Assembly: GCF_022601875.1 (NCBI RefSeq)
Contig: NZ_JAKVIP010000004.1
Location: 135,452-199,451 of the forward strand
Origin: Chryseobacterium sp. SSA4.19
GTDB lineage: Bacteria; Bacteroidota; Bacteroidia; Flavobacteriales; Weeksellaceae
Length of the DNA stretch: 64,000 nt
Direction of reading: 5' to 3'
The translations under genes were made by a program, and so were the position numbers. This document shows, in pieces, positions 32,109 to 40,938 of the stretch (positions are counted from its first letter, which is position 1; each line of letters starts with the position of its first letter). Below the pieces are notes generated by a model. It was not told the DNA's origin. It worked only from the letters and a program-made list of their open reading frames with translations, and made no database searches.

Positions 32109-34106
32109 ATGATCACAACATTAAAAAAGGGAATAATTTTTCCGAGTCTTATTTTTATTCTGGGTATCTCGGTAGTATCGGTTTTTTTCCCTCAGGGTAC
32201 AGAGCAGGTTCTTAATACACTTAAAAATTTCATATTTGTGAACCTGAACTGGGTGTACATCTGGTCGGTTACCCTATTTGTAATCTTTCTTATTTATTTA
32301 ATGTTTAGTGAATTCGGGAAAATACGGCTGGGCAGCAATGACAGCAGGCCGGAATATTCTTTTTTCTCATGGATGTCGATGCTGTTTGCTGCGGGAATGG
32401 GCATAGGGCTGATGTACTTTGGTGTGGCAGAACCTATGCAGCATTATTCTTCGGATGTCTTCTCATCCGGTCATTATATTAACCGGGCGAAAAATGCTCA
32501 ATTATATACGTTTTTTCATTGGGGAATTCATGCGTGGGCAATCTATGCTGTAGTGGGGCTGTCTTTAGCTTATTTTACCTATCGATACCGGTTGCCGTTG
32601 TCTTTACGGAGCTGCTTTTACCCGTTATTGAAAAATAAAATCAACGGAAAGTGGGGAAATGCAATAGATGTGTTTGCTTTATGCAGTACGTTTTTCGGGA
32701 TTACCACAACATTAGGGTTCGGAGTGGTTCAGATCAGTTCCGGGTTGCAGATACTGAAGGTCATTCCCGAAAACAGTTTTATCTATCAGGTAATCATTGT
32801 AGGTATTCTTGTTTCACTTTCTGTATTCTCAGCGGTAAGCGGGGTAGACAAGGGAATAAAAATATTGAGCAATATCAACATTATCAGTGTTGTCGTCCTG
32901 TTGCTGTTTGTTTTATTTATGGGCCCGACGGTGTATGTTATCGGAAGCTTCACGGAAGGATTGGGGAATTATATCAACAGCTTTTTCAGCCTTACATTTA
33001 ATACGCATGTGTATGAAAAAGATACTTTGCCGTGGTTTTATGACTGGACCATCCTGTACTGGGCCTGGTGGATTTCCTGGTCACCGTATGTAGGACTGTT
33101 TATCGCTAAGATCTCGAAAGGACGAACGATCCGCGAGTTTATCATGGCTGTCCTGGTACTGCCGACATTTTTTAATTTTGTCTGGATGTCCGTATTCGGA
33201 AACAGTGCCATGTGGTTTGATCTAAATATTGCGGACGGAGCGTTAAGTAGAATGGCCTCGAATCCGGATATGCTGATGTTCAGCTTTCTGGATTATTTAC
33301 CTCTTACCACCATTGTGAGCTTCGTGGTTATTGCGATCATTATTATATTTTTTGTAACCTCCGCAGATTCCGGGATCTTTGTCATGAACAGTATAGCTAC
33401 GAAAAATGCAGCAAAATCTCCGAAATGGCAAATGGTATTCTGGGGTGGTTTACTTGCCGCGTTAGCACTGCTGTTGTTAAATGCAGGAGGCTTAAAGGCT
33501 CTTCAGACCATGACACTCATTACCGCTTTGCCTTTTGCGGTCATTATGATTCTATTCATAGTAAGTTTAATTAAGGCGCTCATGATTGACCGGAATTATT
33601 ATGAAAAGGATTTTTCGGCTTCTGCGATTCCCTGGACAGGGATCATCTGGAAACAAAGACTGAAACAGATTGTTTCTTTTAAAAGCCAGTCAGAAGTGGA
33701 GCATTTTATACAGGAGACGGTAAAAAATGCGTTTACCGAATTAAAAGAAGAATTTCTTGAAAATGGGATTGAAACAAAAATCAATACAGCGGAACATCCT
33801 GCAAAGATGGAAATTGAAATTCAGTATGATGTAGTGAATAACTTTGTATATGGTGTAAAAGTTCAGGCAAAAACAATCTCAGAATATATGATGAAGGAAG
33901 AAAACCTTCCTGATGCTACGGAAAGTAAAACCTATTATCCCAAGGCCTATTTCGGGGATTCCCGTGAAGGATATGACATCCAGTATTTTACGAAAGATGA
34001 ACTGATTTCTGATGTTTTAAAACACTATGAGCGGTTTTTAGAAATCATTTCAGATGAAGGCAATGAAATGTTTATCAGCATTAATGCCAATGGTAGAATG
34101 AAATAA
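32109..34106 (+). CDS. BCCT family transporter (choline/betaine type)
   Basis: Inner-membrane secondary transporter for choline, betaine, carnitine or a related quaternary amine. The 665 residues carry about twelve membrane segments with the family motifs FFSWMSMLFAAGMGIGLMYFG near helix 3, and TILYWAWWISWSPYVGLF, the aromatic box region of helix 8. They are followed by a cytoplasmic C-terminal domain of about 150 residues with a final FLEIISDEGNEMFISINANGR, as in BetT-type proteins. No bet genes are adjacent. The start ATG lies 162 bp after the 124-bp repeat element. It is followed by a strong terminator. Confidence 0.92.
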   Translation: MITTLKKGIIFPSLIFILGISVVSVFFPQGTEQVLNTLKNFIFVNLNWVYIWSVTLFVIFLIYLMFSEFGKIRLGSNDSRPEYSFFSWMSMLFAAGMGIGLMYFGVAEPMQHYSSDVFSSGHYINRAKNAQLYTFFHWGIHAWAIYAVVGLSLAYFTYRYRLPLSLRSCFYPLLKNKINGKWGNAIDVFALCSTFFGITTTLGFGVVQISSGLQILKVIPENSFIYQVIIVGILVSLSVFSAVSGVDKGIKILSNINIISVVVLLLFVLFMGPTVYVIGSFTEGLGNYINSFFSLTFNTHVYEKDTLPWFYDWTILYWAWWISWSPYVGLFIAKISKGRTIREFIMAVLVLPTFFNFVWMSVFGNSAMWFDLNIADGALSRMASNPDMLMFSFLDYLPLTTIVSFVVIAIIIIFFVTSADSGIFVMNSIATKNAAKSPKWQMVFWGGLLAALALLLLNAGGLKALQTMTLITALPFAVIMILFIVSLIKALMIDRNYYEKDFSASAIPWTGIIWKQRLKQIVSFKSQSEVEHFIQETVKNAFTELKEEFLENGIETKINTAEHPAKMEIEIQYDVVNNFVYGVKVQAKTISEYMMKEENLPDATESKTYYPKAYFGDSREGYDIQYFTKDELISDVLKHYERFLEIISDEGNEMFISINANGRMK

Positions 34107-34123
34107 CATAACGTTATTTTTCA

Positions 34124-34160
34124 TAAAAAAGCGAAGAAAACAGGTTTTCTTCGCTTCAAT
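34124..34160. terminator. Bidirectional terminator between BCCT gene and msrA
   Basis: Stem AAGCGAAGAAAA / TTTTCTTCGCTT with a 4-nt loop; T-rich on both sides (TTTTTTATG on the minus strand, CAATTTTTA on the plus strand). It serves the two convergent genes. Confidence 0.82.
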
Positions 34161-34162
34161 TT

Positions 34163-34717
34163 TTATTCTGCGTTTAACATTCCCAGTTCCCCGAAATGTT
34201 CTTTAAACTTTTTAATTTTCGGGCCTACGACAGCACTGCAGTAAGGCTGTGTAGGGTTTTCATGGTAATATCCCTGGTGATACTGTTCAGCCGGCCAGAA
34301 TTTTTCAAATTGTGTCAGTTCGGTCACATAGGTTCCCTGCCATCTCCCTGATGCTTCAGAAATTCTGATCGCTTCTTCGGCTTTTGCTTTTTCAGCATCA
34401 TCCTTATAATAAATGACAGACCGGTATTGCGTTCCTATATCATTTCCCTGCCTGTTGAGCTGTGTCGGGTCATGAAGGAAAAAGAAGACGTCCATCAGCT
34501 GCTCATAAGAAATAACTGCAGGATCATAGGTAATCTGTACCACTTCGGCATGACCTGTTTCCCCGGTGCAGACTTCTTCATACGTCGGGTTATTTTTATG
34601 GCCGCCGGAATATCCTGAAATGGCAGACTTCACTCCTTTTAGCATGTTGAAACAGCTTTCTACACACCAAAAACATCCGCCGCCGAAAGTAATTTGTTCT
34701 AAATTATTGTTGTCCAT
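34163..34717 (-). CDS. msrA: Peptide-methionine (S)-S-oxide reductase MsrA
   Basis: Repairs methionine-S-sulfoxide in proteins using thioredoxin. The 184-residue protein has the catalytic GGGCFWCVES (Cys15, Cys18), GYSGGHKNNPTYEEVCTGETGHAEVV, and the DIGTQYRSVIYY and EQYHQGYYHENP motifs. No MsrB fusion and no signal peptide, so it is the cytoplasmic single-domain type. Monocistronic, with a terminator immediately downstream. Confidence 0.97.
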   Translation of the reverse strand: MDNNNLEQITFGGGCFWCVESCFNMLKGVKSAISGYSGGHKNNPTYEEVCTGETGHAEVVQITYDPAVISYEQLMDVFFFLHDPTQLNRQGNDIGTQYRSVIYYKDDAEKAKAEEAIRISEASGRWQGTYVTELTQFEKFWPAEQYHQGYYHENPTQPYCSAVVGPKIKKFKEHFGELGMLNAE

Positions 34718-35141
34718 TCTAAGTTGATTATTGTATTTACATATTTTCCCGTTAAAGGAATAGTAACGGAGAAAAAACCAATCAAAAATAAGGAAAAGTT
34801 TTTCATTTATTCAGTAAACAGTCATTTAAACTCCGATTGTACTCATAGACTTCGCCAATCAAAATATATCTAACACATTGGTAATTTTAACTGTAAGCTA
34901 TCGGCTAAAAATCAGCTTTAAAATCTTTGGATTTTCAGAGTAAGCTTTTAATTCATGCGATATTCTTATTGCATAGCCGAATTAGTACTGATTGATGGAG
35001 TTTTTAATGCAAAGTTTTATTTTAAATATCATATTTAAGAGAGTAAAGATGAATCAATATGTATTCCATCAGTCTTTGTATTAATAATAAACTAAACAAG
35101 GCATCCAAAAGGATGCCCAATATCTTAATTTAATTTCAAAA
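34718..35141. other. Gene-free intergenic region upstream of msrA
   Basis: These 424 bp hold no supported gene. They contain the msrA promoter region (no exact TAnnTTTG recognised close to the start), short AGCTAT/AGCTTT-type words around 34895-34950, and the glucokinase-side terminator at 35100-35117. Confidence 0.5.
35100..35117 (-). terminator. Terminator hairpin after the ROK kinase gene
   Basis: Perfect stem GGCATCC / GGATGCC with an AAAA loop, 24 bp after the stop of gene 35142. On the minus strand it is followed by TTGTTTAGTTT, a weak T tract. Confidence 0.6.
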
Positions 35142-36110
35142 CTACTTTTCCCAAACCAAAGCGCTCGCTCCTAGAATAGCGGCATCGGCTTCGTCAAGTT
35201 CACTGAATACCAGCTTCACCTTATTTCTGAATATCGGAAGAAGATTTCTTTCCATATGAAGCTTTGTAGGCTTTAAAATAAAGTCTCCTGCTTTAATCAC
35301 GCCTCCGAATAAAAGAATGGCTTCCGGTGATGAGAACATCACAAAATTCGCTAACGCTTCGCCCAATTTCTGTCCGGTATACCTGAATACTTCTATGGAA
35401 ATCGGATCTCCTTTCAACGCACATTCATGAACTGTTTTAGAGTTGATTTCTTCTTCAGGAAACTGGCTCAGCATAGACTCCGGAAATTCTGCTCTCATTT
35501 TTTTAGCGGTAATCGCAATTCCTGTTGCAGAGGCATACGCTTCAAGACATCCTTCAGAACCTGTGCTCCAGTGTTTTCTTCCGCCTGGCTTTACAATCGT
35601 ATGGCCCAGTTCACCGGCAAATCCGTCATGGCCGTAGATCAGCTTTCCGCTGGCGACAATTCCGCTCCCTACGCCTGTTCCCAGTGTAATCATAATGAAA
35701 TCTTTCATTCCGCGTGCTGCTCCGAAAAGCATTTCCCCGAAAGCGGCAGCATTGGCGTCATTGGTTACCGTTGCAGGAAGATTAAACTTTTCAGTCATTA
35801 ATTTTCCAAAAGGAATCACTCCTTTCCATGGCAGGTTAGGCGCCTGTTCTATGGTTCCCGTATAGTAATTGCCATTCGGTGCTCCGATTCCGATTCCGTC
35901 GAATGTCCTTTCTTTACTGTGTTTTTCTATCAGCGGATAAATGTTTTCATACAATGCATCAATATACTCTTCTACAGTTTTGTAGGCATCGGTACGCAGA
36001 TTTCCTTTTTCAAGAACTTCACCGCGGTGGTTGACAACTCCAAATTTGGTATTCGTTCCTCCTATGTCAATTCCCAGGGCAACGTTTTTTGATAAATCGA
36101 TTAATGACAT
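35142..36110 (-). CDS. ROK family sugar kinase (glucokinase-like)
   Basis: Cytoplasmic ATP-dependent hexokinase of the ROK family, probably glucokinase. Seen are the phosphate loop GIDIGGTNTKFGVV, the sugar-binding NDANAAAFGEM, LGTGVGSGIV and GELGHTIV, and the ROK signature region ending SEGCLEAYAS. In the usual CxCGxxGCLE zinc motif only the last Cys is kept: the first positions read HWSTGSEGC. Zinc binding is therefore altered or supported by other residues. The 322-residue length is normal. It is a single gene. Confidence 0.9.
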   Translation of the reverse strand: MSLIDLSKNVALGIDIGGTNTKFGVVNHRGEVLEKGNLRTDAYKTVEEYIDALYENIYPLIEKHSKERTFDGIGIGAPNGNYYTGTIEQAPNLPWKGVIPFGKLMTEKFNLPATVTNDANAAAFGEMLFGAARGMKDFIMITLGTGVGSGIVASGKLIYGHDGFAGELGHTIVKPGGRKHWSTGSEGCLEAYASATGIAITAKKMRAEFPESMLSQFPEEEINSKTVHECALKGDPISIEVFRYTGQKLGEALANFVMFSSPEAILLFGGVIKAGDFILKPTKLHMERNLLPIFRNKVKLVFSELDEADAAILGASALVWEK

Positions 36111-36196
36111 GTTCTGTTCTAAAATTCTAAAAGGTTAAAATTATAAAAAAGATTGTATTAATGGATTATGAACAACATAATTATTGAATTTTTTTT

Positions 36197-37408
36197 TTAG
36201 GCAGGTTTTACCGTTTTCTTTTTTCTTCTTCCCCACCAGATCATAAAGCCGGTCACTGGTAATGAGGCACATATAAGGCTTACGATAAAGGCAATGATCT
36301 TTGTAGGAAGCCCTAAAATAGAACCTACATGGATATCATAGTTGGCACCTACCGCTTTTTCCCCGAAATTTTTGTCTTTCATATCGTGGGTATGAAGAAG
36401 ATCTCCGGAGTTTTCATCAAAAATAAGACTGCTGCTTTTATGATAAGAGTAAGATAAATGTTTCACATACACTTCAAAATTCGGGTGCTCATGATCATCC
36501 ATATGTTCATGGCCGAGATCGATGGAGAAGCCGTAAGAATCGGGATATTTAGCCTTTACTGTATTGCTGATTTTATCCAAAGTCCCATCAGTTCTTAATT
36601 CGATAGGCGCTTTTGTTTTAATGGATGAAAAATCAGGATAAGCGGTTTGTCCACCGGAAAAAATGAAATAAATGGCTGCCTGAACAATAAAAAAGGCATA
36701 GAATAATCCGGTTATTGAAAAGATCAGAGCAAATATAGACCCATAAAAGCCCAGGATATTATGAAGGTCATAATTTTTTCTTTTCCAGCTTTTTATATTC
36801 TTCCATTTAAAAGAAAAACGCTGTTTTCTGGCCGCTTTATTTTTTGGCCACCAGAGAACAATCCCGGAAATTAGCATGATGATAAAAATAATCACCGGAA
36901 TTCCAACCAAATATGTTCCCCACGACTGCTTCAGCAGATAGCTCCAGTGAATCATCTTCACGATCTGGAAAAAGCCGTTTTTTTCATCATAGGTTCTTAA
37001 TACCTTTCCGCTGTACGGATTTACATAGGCTACTTTATAGATAGGGAATTCATCAAAATAATTCCAGCCTTTAGGGTCATGCTCATACCAATAGAAAAGG
37101 TAAGACATCTTTTTATCAATGGGTATATTAACCCAGTGAACAGGATACTTTTCCTTTACCTGTTCCACAACGGATTTTTCCAGAACCCGAATCGGCAGTA
37201 GCTCTTTCTGATCGATATTCTGTTCGTTATGATAGATGACATCCTTCCGGGTGAAGTTTTCAATTTCATCTTTAAAAACATACAGTGCTCCTGTAATGGA
37301 GATGATGAAAATTAAAAATCCGATGCCCAGACCCAGCCACAGATGGAGTTTACCGGTCCATTTTTTAAATGTACTGGGTTTCTTTTTATGATGATGCTTT
37401 TTTCTCAT
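36197..37408 (-). CDS. PepSY-associated TM protein (iron-uptake associated), copy B
   Basis: Membrane protein of the PepSY-TM family, often placed beside siderophore receptors and thought to act in ferric-siderophore reduction or uptake. The 403 residues start with a His/Lys-rich tail (MRKKHHHKKK), a first helix near 18-40, a large periplasmic PepSY-bearing region, a second helix pair around 165-190 and 218-245, and a last helix near 370-392 followed by WWGRRKKK. It is a paralogue of gene 39687 with the same N-terminal tail. The gap to the upstream receptor gene (37573) contains a terminator-like hairpin, so it may be transcribed separately. Confidence 0.85.
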   Translation of the reverse strand: MRKKHHHKKKPSTFKKWTGKLHLWLGLGIGFLIFIISITGALYVFKDEIENFTRKDVIYHNEQNIDQKELLPIRVLEKSVVEQVKEKYPVHWVNIPIDKKMSYLFYWYEHDPKGWNYFDEFPIYKVAYVNPYSGKVLRTYDEKNGFFQIVKMIHWSYLLKQSWGTYLVGIPVIIFIIMLISGIVLWWPKNKAARKQRFSFKWKNIKSWKRKNYDLHNILGFYGSIFALIFSITGLFYAFFIVQAAIYFIFSGGQTAYPDFSSIKTKAPIELRTDGTLDKISNTVKAKYPDSYGFSIDLGHEHMDDHEHPNFEVYVKHLSYSYHKSSSLIFDENSGDLLHTHDMKDKNFGEKAVGANYDIHVGSILGLPTKIIAFIVSLICASLPVTGFMIWWGRRKKKTVKPA

Positions 37409-37516
37409 GATATCCTAAGTCCGGCAAAGATAATACTTTTGTTTTTATTTAGAATACTTATAATTAAGGATTTTATATGAAATAAAACAGATGGTTATTC
37501 AGCTATAATTAAAGAT

Positions 37517-37551
37517 AAAAACGCCTTACTGTAAAGAAGTAAAGCGCTTTT
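37517..37551 (-). terminator. Imperfect terminator after TonB receptor gene 37573
   Basis: On the minus strand AAAAGCGCTTTACT pairs imperfectly with AGTAAGGCGTTTT around a 7-nt loop, with a T run following. It lies 22 bp after the receptor stop. Confidence 0.55.
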
Positions 37552-37572
37552 ATAAGATGTTATTTTTTAGAA

Positions 37573-39690
37573 TTAAAACCTGTATTCCACCATGAATGTG
37601 CCTCTCATGCCGGGAGCATTGGCAAAATCACTGTCTCTGGCAGCCCACCATGCGATGGCCGGCTGGTATAATGTATTAAAAACATTTTCAATCCCTAAAG
37701 AAAGCTTCCAGTTCTGATTAAGATCATAGCTTGATTTAAAGTTAAAGACGGTGTATTCAGGAACTCTTCCTTCTCCATAGGTATACAGGCCTGTTTTTGC
37801 ATTCGGCTGGAATCGGTCCTGTCCGAAGAGGTGCAGCATATCCAATCCAACCGACAGTTGTGGCACCGGTCTCAGCTGGACGTATGCCAATATTTTCGGT
37901 GCGGAAATTCTGCTGTTATTGATCTTGGTAGAATAATCACCGTCATCTTTAGGAGATGTAATTCCTTCGATCCAGCTGTAGCTTGCTCCGAAATTGATCC
38001 AGCGTACCGGTGAGAAGTGTAAAAATCCTTCTACTCCATACACTACTTCAGGAGCTCTCTGGATTGTTAACGAACGGTCTGCACTCTGAACGAATGTGGC
38101 ACCCAGTTTTGATGTGCTAACATAGGAAGTAACTTCATAGTTAAGCCATCTGGTAATCTGCCCGGTTGCACCAAGCTCATAATTATTAACAATGATCGGT
38201 TTTGTTTCAAGGTTATTGATAGTATCTGAAGTGGAAGTTCTTAATATTCTTCCCAGTTCATTGATGGAATACGCCTGCGAAAAACTTCCGAAAAGATTAA
38301 TAGTCGGATTGACATTGTACCGGAAACCGATATTTCCCACTAAAGCATTATATTCAAGATCACCGCCTTTCACAAAAATACTCTGGGTAAAAGTTCCGTC
38401 GTTTTTGATGGAAGATAAGGTGTTGAAATCACCTACTTTTACTTTGATATTTTCGTACCGAAGTCCTCCTTTTAGAATCAGTTTTTTAAACAGATCGATT
38501 TTCACGAGCATGAAAGGGGCAATGTTTGTCATATTCATGTCGGGAGTCCAGTATCGGCCGTCTTCCAGCTTTTGTACTGTCTGATCATTAAGAACATCAA
38601 GACCGTACAAGATTTCTGCCTGAGAGTTCTTAGTATCCCAAAGCCGGGTATCAAAGTTGGCTCTTGCACCGTATTTTTTAGAAATGACATTAGACTGGCC
38701 TCCGTTGAAAAAGGTATCGCTGTACCCGTATACGGTTCTGAAATCCTGCATATAGAGATTGACATTGAGTGAAGTTCCCTGCCAGAGTCTTTTACTGTCA
38801 TAGCTCAGTTTAAGGTTGTGGTTTCTGGGAGTTCCCTGCGGTGTGGTTTCAAGGCCTTTTCCCAGTCCTTCCCCGATTGTTGGTATAAGCCCGTATTTTC
38901 CGGTTTTGAGGCCTAAATTCAGATCAGATTTTGAGGCATACCCAATGTAGGAAGCTTCCACTCTGTTGTTTTCATTAAAATTGTATCCCAACTTCAGCAT
39001 TCCGTTATAATTATTCATTTTGGCCGTGCTGTATGTGGGGCTCAGGTTGTCCCCGTTTGCATCTTTAAAATATCCTGTCCTTTCATAAGCGAATGAAGCA
39101 ACATAGTCAAAATCTTTTGTGATTTTCCCGGACAATAGCTGGCTCGCCCTGAATCCTAAAGTTCCGCCGTACGGCTGACCGGTTATTCCGACCTGTGAGA
39201 TTCCTGATATCTTTTGATCTCCTGTACTTTTTCTCGTGATGTAATTGATGATTCCTCCGTCTGATCCGTTTCCATAGATGGATGTCGCCCCTTTGATTAC
39301 TTCGATCCTTTCAATAACCGATGGATCGATGGAACGGATATCTCTTGCACCGTTCCGTAAAGGGGTAGATTGCGGAATTCCGTCGATTAAGACCAGTACC
39401 TGTCTTCCCCTGAGTGTTTGTCCGCTGTTGGTCGTTGTTCCCGAGCTTGTGGCAAGACTGGGAACCGTATATTGTAAAATATTGCTGATATCAGAATTTA
39501 CGGTAAGCTGCGACTGGATCTGCTTCTGATTAACGATGGTCACAGAACCCGGAATTTCTTTAATGTTTTCTTTCTTTCTGGAGGCGGTTAATACAACTTC
39601 ATCCACATCTTTTATCTGGAGAGAGTCTTTTTGCTGTGCAAAAATGTTGGCAGAAGCCAATGCAGCTACTGCTAAAATGGTCTTTTTCAT
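37573..39690 (-). CDS. TonB-dependent outer membrane receptor (siderophore/heme type)
   Basis: Outer-membrane gated transporter, 705 residues. Signal peptide ends near ANIFAQ (residue 18), a TonB-box-like DEVVLTASRK follows, the plug includes IPGSVTIVNQKQI, LRGRQVLVLIDGIPQSTPLR and IERIEVIKGATSIYGNGSDGG, and the barrel ends in a C-terminal Phe (MVEYRF). Unlike SusC it lacks the CarboxypepD domain. Its start codon overlaps the end of PepSY gene 39687 by 4 bp (ATGA-type junction), indicating translational coupling. Substrate is probably a ferric siderophore. Confidence 0.92.
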   Translation of the reverse strand: MKKTILAVAALASANIFAQQKDSLQIKDVDEVVLTASRKKENIKEIPGSVTIVNQKQIQSQLTVNSDISNILQYTVPSLATSSGTTTNSGQTLRGRQVLVLIDGIPQSTPLRNGARDIRSIDPSVIERIEVIKGATSIYGNGSDGGIINYITRKSTGDQKISGISQVGITGQPYGGTLGFRASQLLSGKITKDFDYVASFAYERTGYFKDANGDNLSPTYSTAKMNNYNGMLKLGYNFNENNRVEASYIGYASKSDLNLGLKTGKYGLIPTIGEGLGKGLETTPQGTPRNHNLKLSYDSKRLWQGTSLNVNLYMQDFRTVYGYSDTFFNGGQSNVISKKYGARANFDTRLWDTKNSQAEILYGLDVLNDQTVQKLEDGRYWTPDMNMTNIAPFMLVKIDLFKKLILKGGLRYENIKVKVGDFNTLSSIKNDGTFTQSIFVKGGDLEYNALVGNIGFRYNVNPTINLFGSFSQAYSINELGRILRTSTSDTINNLETKPIIVNNYELGATGQITRWLNYEVTSYVSTSKLGATFVQSADRSLTIQRAPEVVYGVEGFLHFSPVRWINFGASYSWIEGITSPKDDGDYSTKINNSRISAPKILAYVQLRPVPQLSVGLDMLHLFGQDRFQPNAKTGLYTYGEGRVPEYTVFNFKSSYDLNQNWKLSLGIENVFNTLYQPAIAWWAARDSDFANAPGMRGTFMVEYRF

Positions 39691-40892
39691 GATTTTCTAA
39701 TTCCTTTTTTCTTTCTTTTACCTAGCCATATCAAAAATCCGGTTACAGGCAATGAGGTGCAAAGTAGTCCTGCGATAAACCAGATGATTTTTCCGAAGAT
39801 GCCAAAGTATGAACCGGTGTGGATATCATAGTTGGCATTGGCATATTTCTCTGCATTATTTAACTGATCGTGAGATTTATTCATCAAAAGTTTTCCTGAA
39901 TTTGTATCAAAAATAAGCTGGCTTCTGATGGCAAAATTCCCGTCTTCACCATACACGATAACAGGGATATTTTTTAATTCTTTGCCTTTTTTGGTTTTCC
40001 CGTTCAAAGGGATCCTGAAGCTGGAATAGGAAGGATATTCTTCTCTTGCTTTCTGCGCGCTAAGATCAAAAACCGCCGGATTTTTTACAGAAAGTGAATC
40101 CGGAGATTTTATTTCTTTTTCTTTCGGCAGTTCCGGAGACCCGGATAAGGCCTGATTAAAGACATTTTTTACCCATGGGAAAGAGAAGTAGATTCCTGTT
40201 AAGCTTAGTAACAGGGCAATAAAAGACACATAAAATCCCAAAACATTATGGAGGTCGTAGTTTTTACGTTTCCAGGTTTTTACATTTTTCCAGTCGAATG
40301 AGAACCGTCCTTTTGCCGCTTTTATATTTTTAGGCCACCAAAGGATCATTCCTGTGATCAGCATGATGATAAACAGCACAACCGGAATTCCCACTACATA
40401 TTTTCCCCAGTCTGTTTTTAATAATAAACTCCAGTGAATTGATTTGAGGATCGGAAACAGATCATATTTCTCATTGTAAACACCGAGGATTTTACCATTA
40501 TACGGATTTACATAGACCAGTTTATTGATTTTTATCTCATCAAAATAATTCCAGGCATTTTTGTCCTTTTCGTAATACCAGAATTCATATGACCTCGACT
40601 TATCCAAAGGGATCTCAACGGATGTCACCGGATACTGGTCCTTAAGTTCCAGAATAATTTTTTCCTTTAAAACCTCAATCGGTAACGGATTTTGCCTAAT
40701 CGTTTCAGCATTAAGATAATAAGCATCTCTCCTCAGCTGATGCTGGATCTCATCTTTAAAAACATACAATGTTCCTGATAAGCAAACAATAAAAACGATC
40801 AGCCCAACGGATAAGCCAAACCACAGATGCAGTTTGGCAGACCATTTTTTGGTAAATGAAGGCTTTTTTTTATGATGATGCTTTTTTCTCAT
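39687..40892 (-). CDS. PepSY-associated TM protein (iron-uptake associated), copy A
   Basis: Paralogue of gene 36197 with the same MRKKHHHKKKPS N-terminal tail, the same WW-P-KN junction after the second helix pair (MILWWPKNIKAAKGRFSF), and a C-terminal WLGKRKKK. The 401 residues hold about four membrane helices with a large periplasmic loop. It lies 46 bp after the siderophore receptor gene 40939 and overlaps the next receptor gene by 4 bp. Placement between two receptors supports a role in their iron-uptake pathway. Confidence 0.86.
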   Translation of the reverse strand: MRKKHHHKKKPSFTKKWSAKLHLWFGLSVGLIVFIVCLSGTLYVFKDEIQHQLRRDAYYLNAETIRQNPLPIEVLKEKIILELKDQYPVTSVEIPLDKSRSYEFWYYEKDKNAWNYFDEIKINKLVYVNPYNGKILGVYNEKYDLFPILKSIHWSLLLKTDWGKYVVGIPVVLFIIMLITGMILWWPKNIKAAKGRFSFDWKNVKTWKRKNYDLHNVLGFYVSFIALLLSLTGIYFSFPWVKNVFNQALSGSPELPKEKEIKSPDSLSVKNPAVFDLSAQKAREEYPSYSSFRIPLNGKTKKGKELKNIPVIVYGEDGNFAIRSQLIFDTNSGKLLMNKSHDQLNNAEKYANANYDIHTGSYFGIFGKIIWFIAGLLCTSLPVTGFLIWLGKRKKKGIRKS

Positions 40893-40938
40893 GCGATGAG
40901 AAAAAAGTTAACCTTTTGAGGGGCTAACTTTTAATTAT

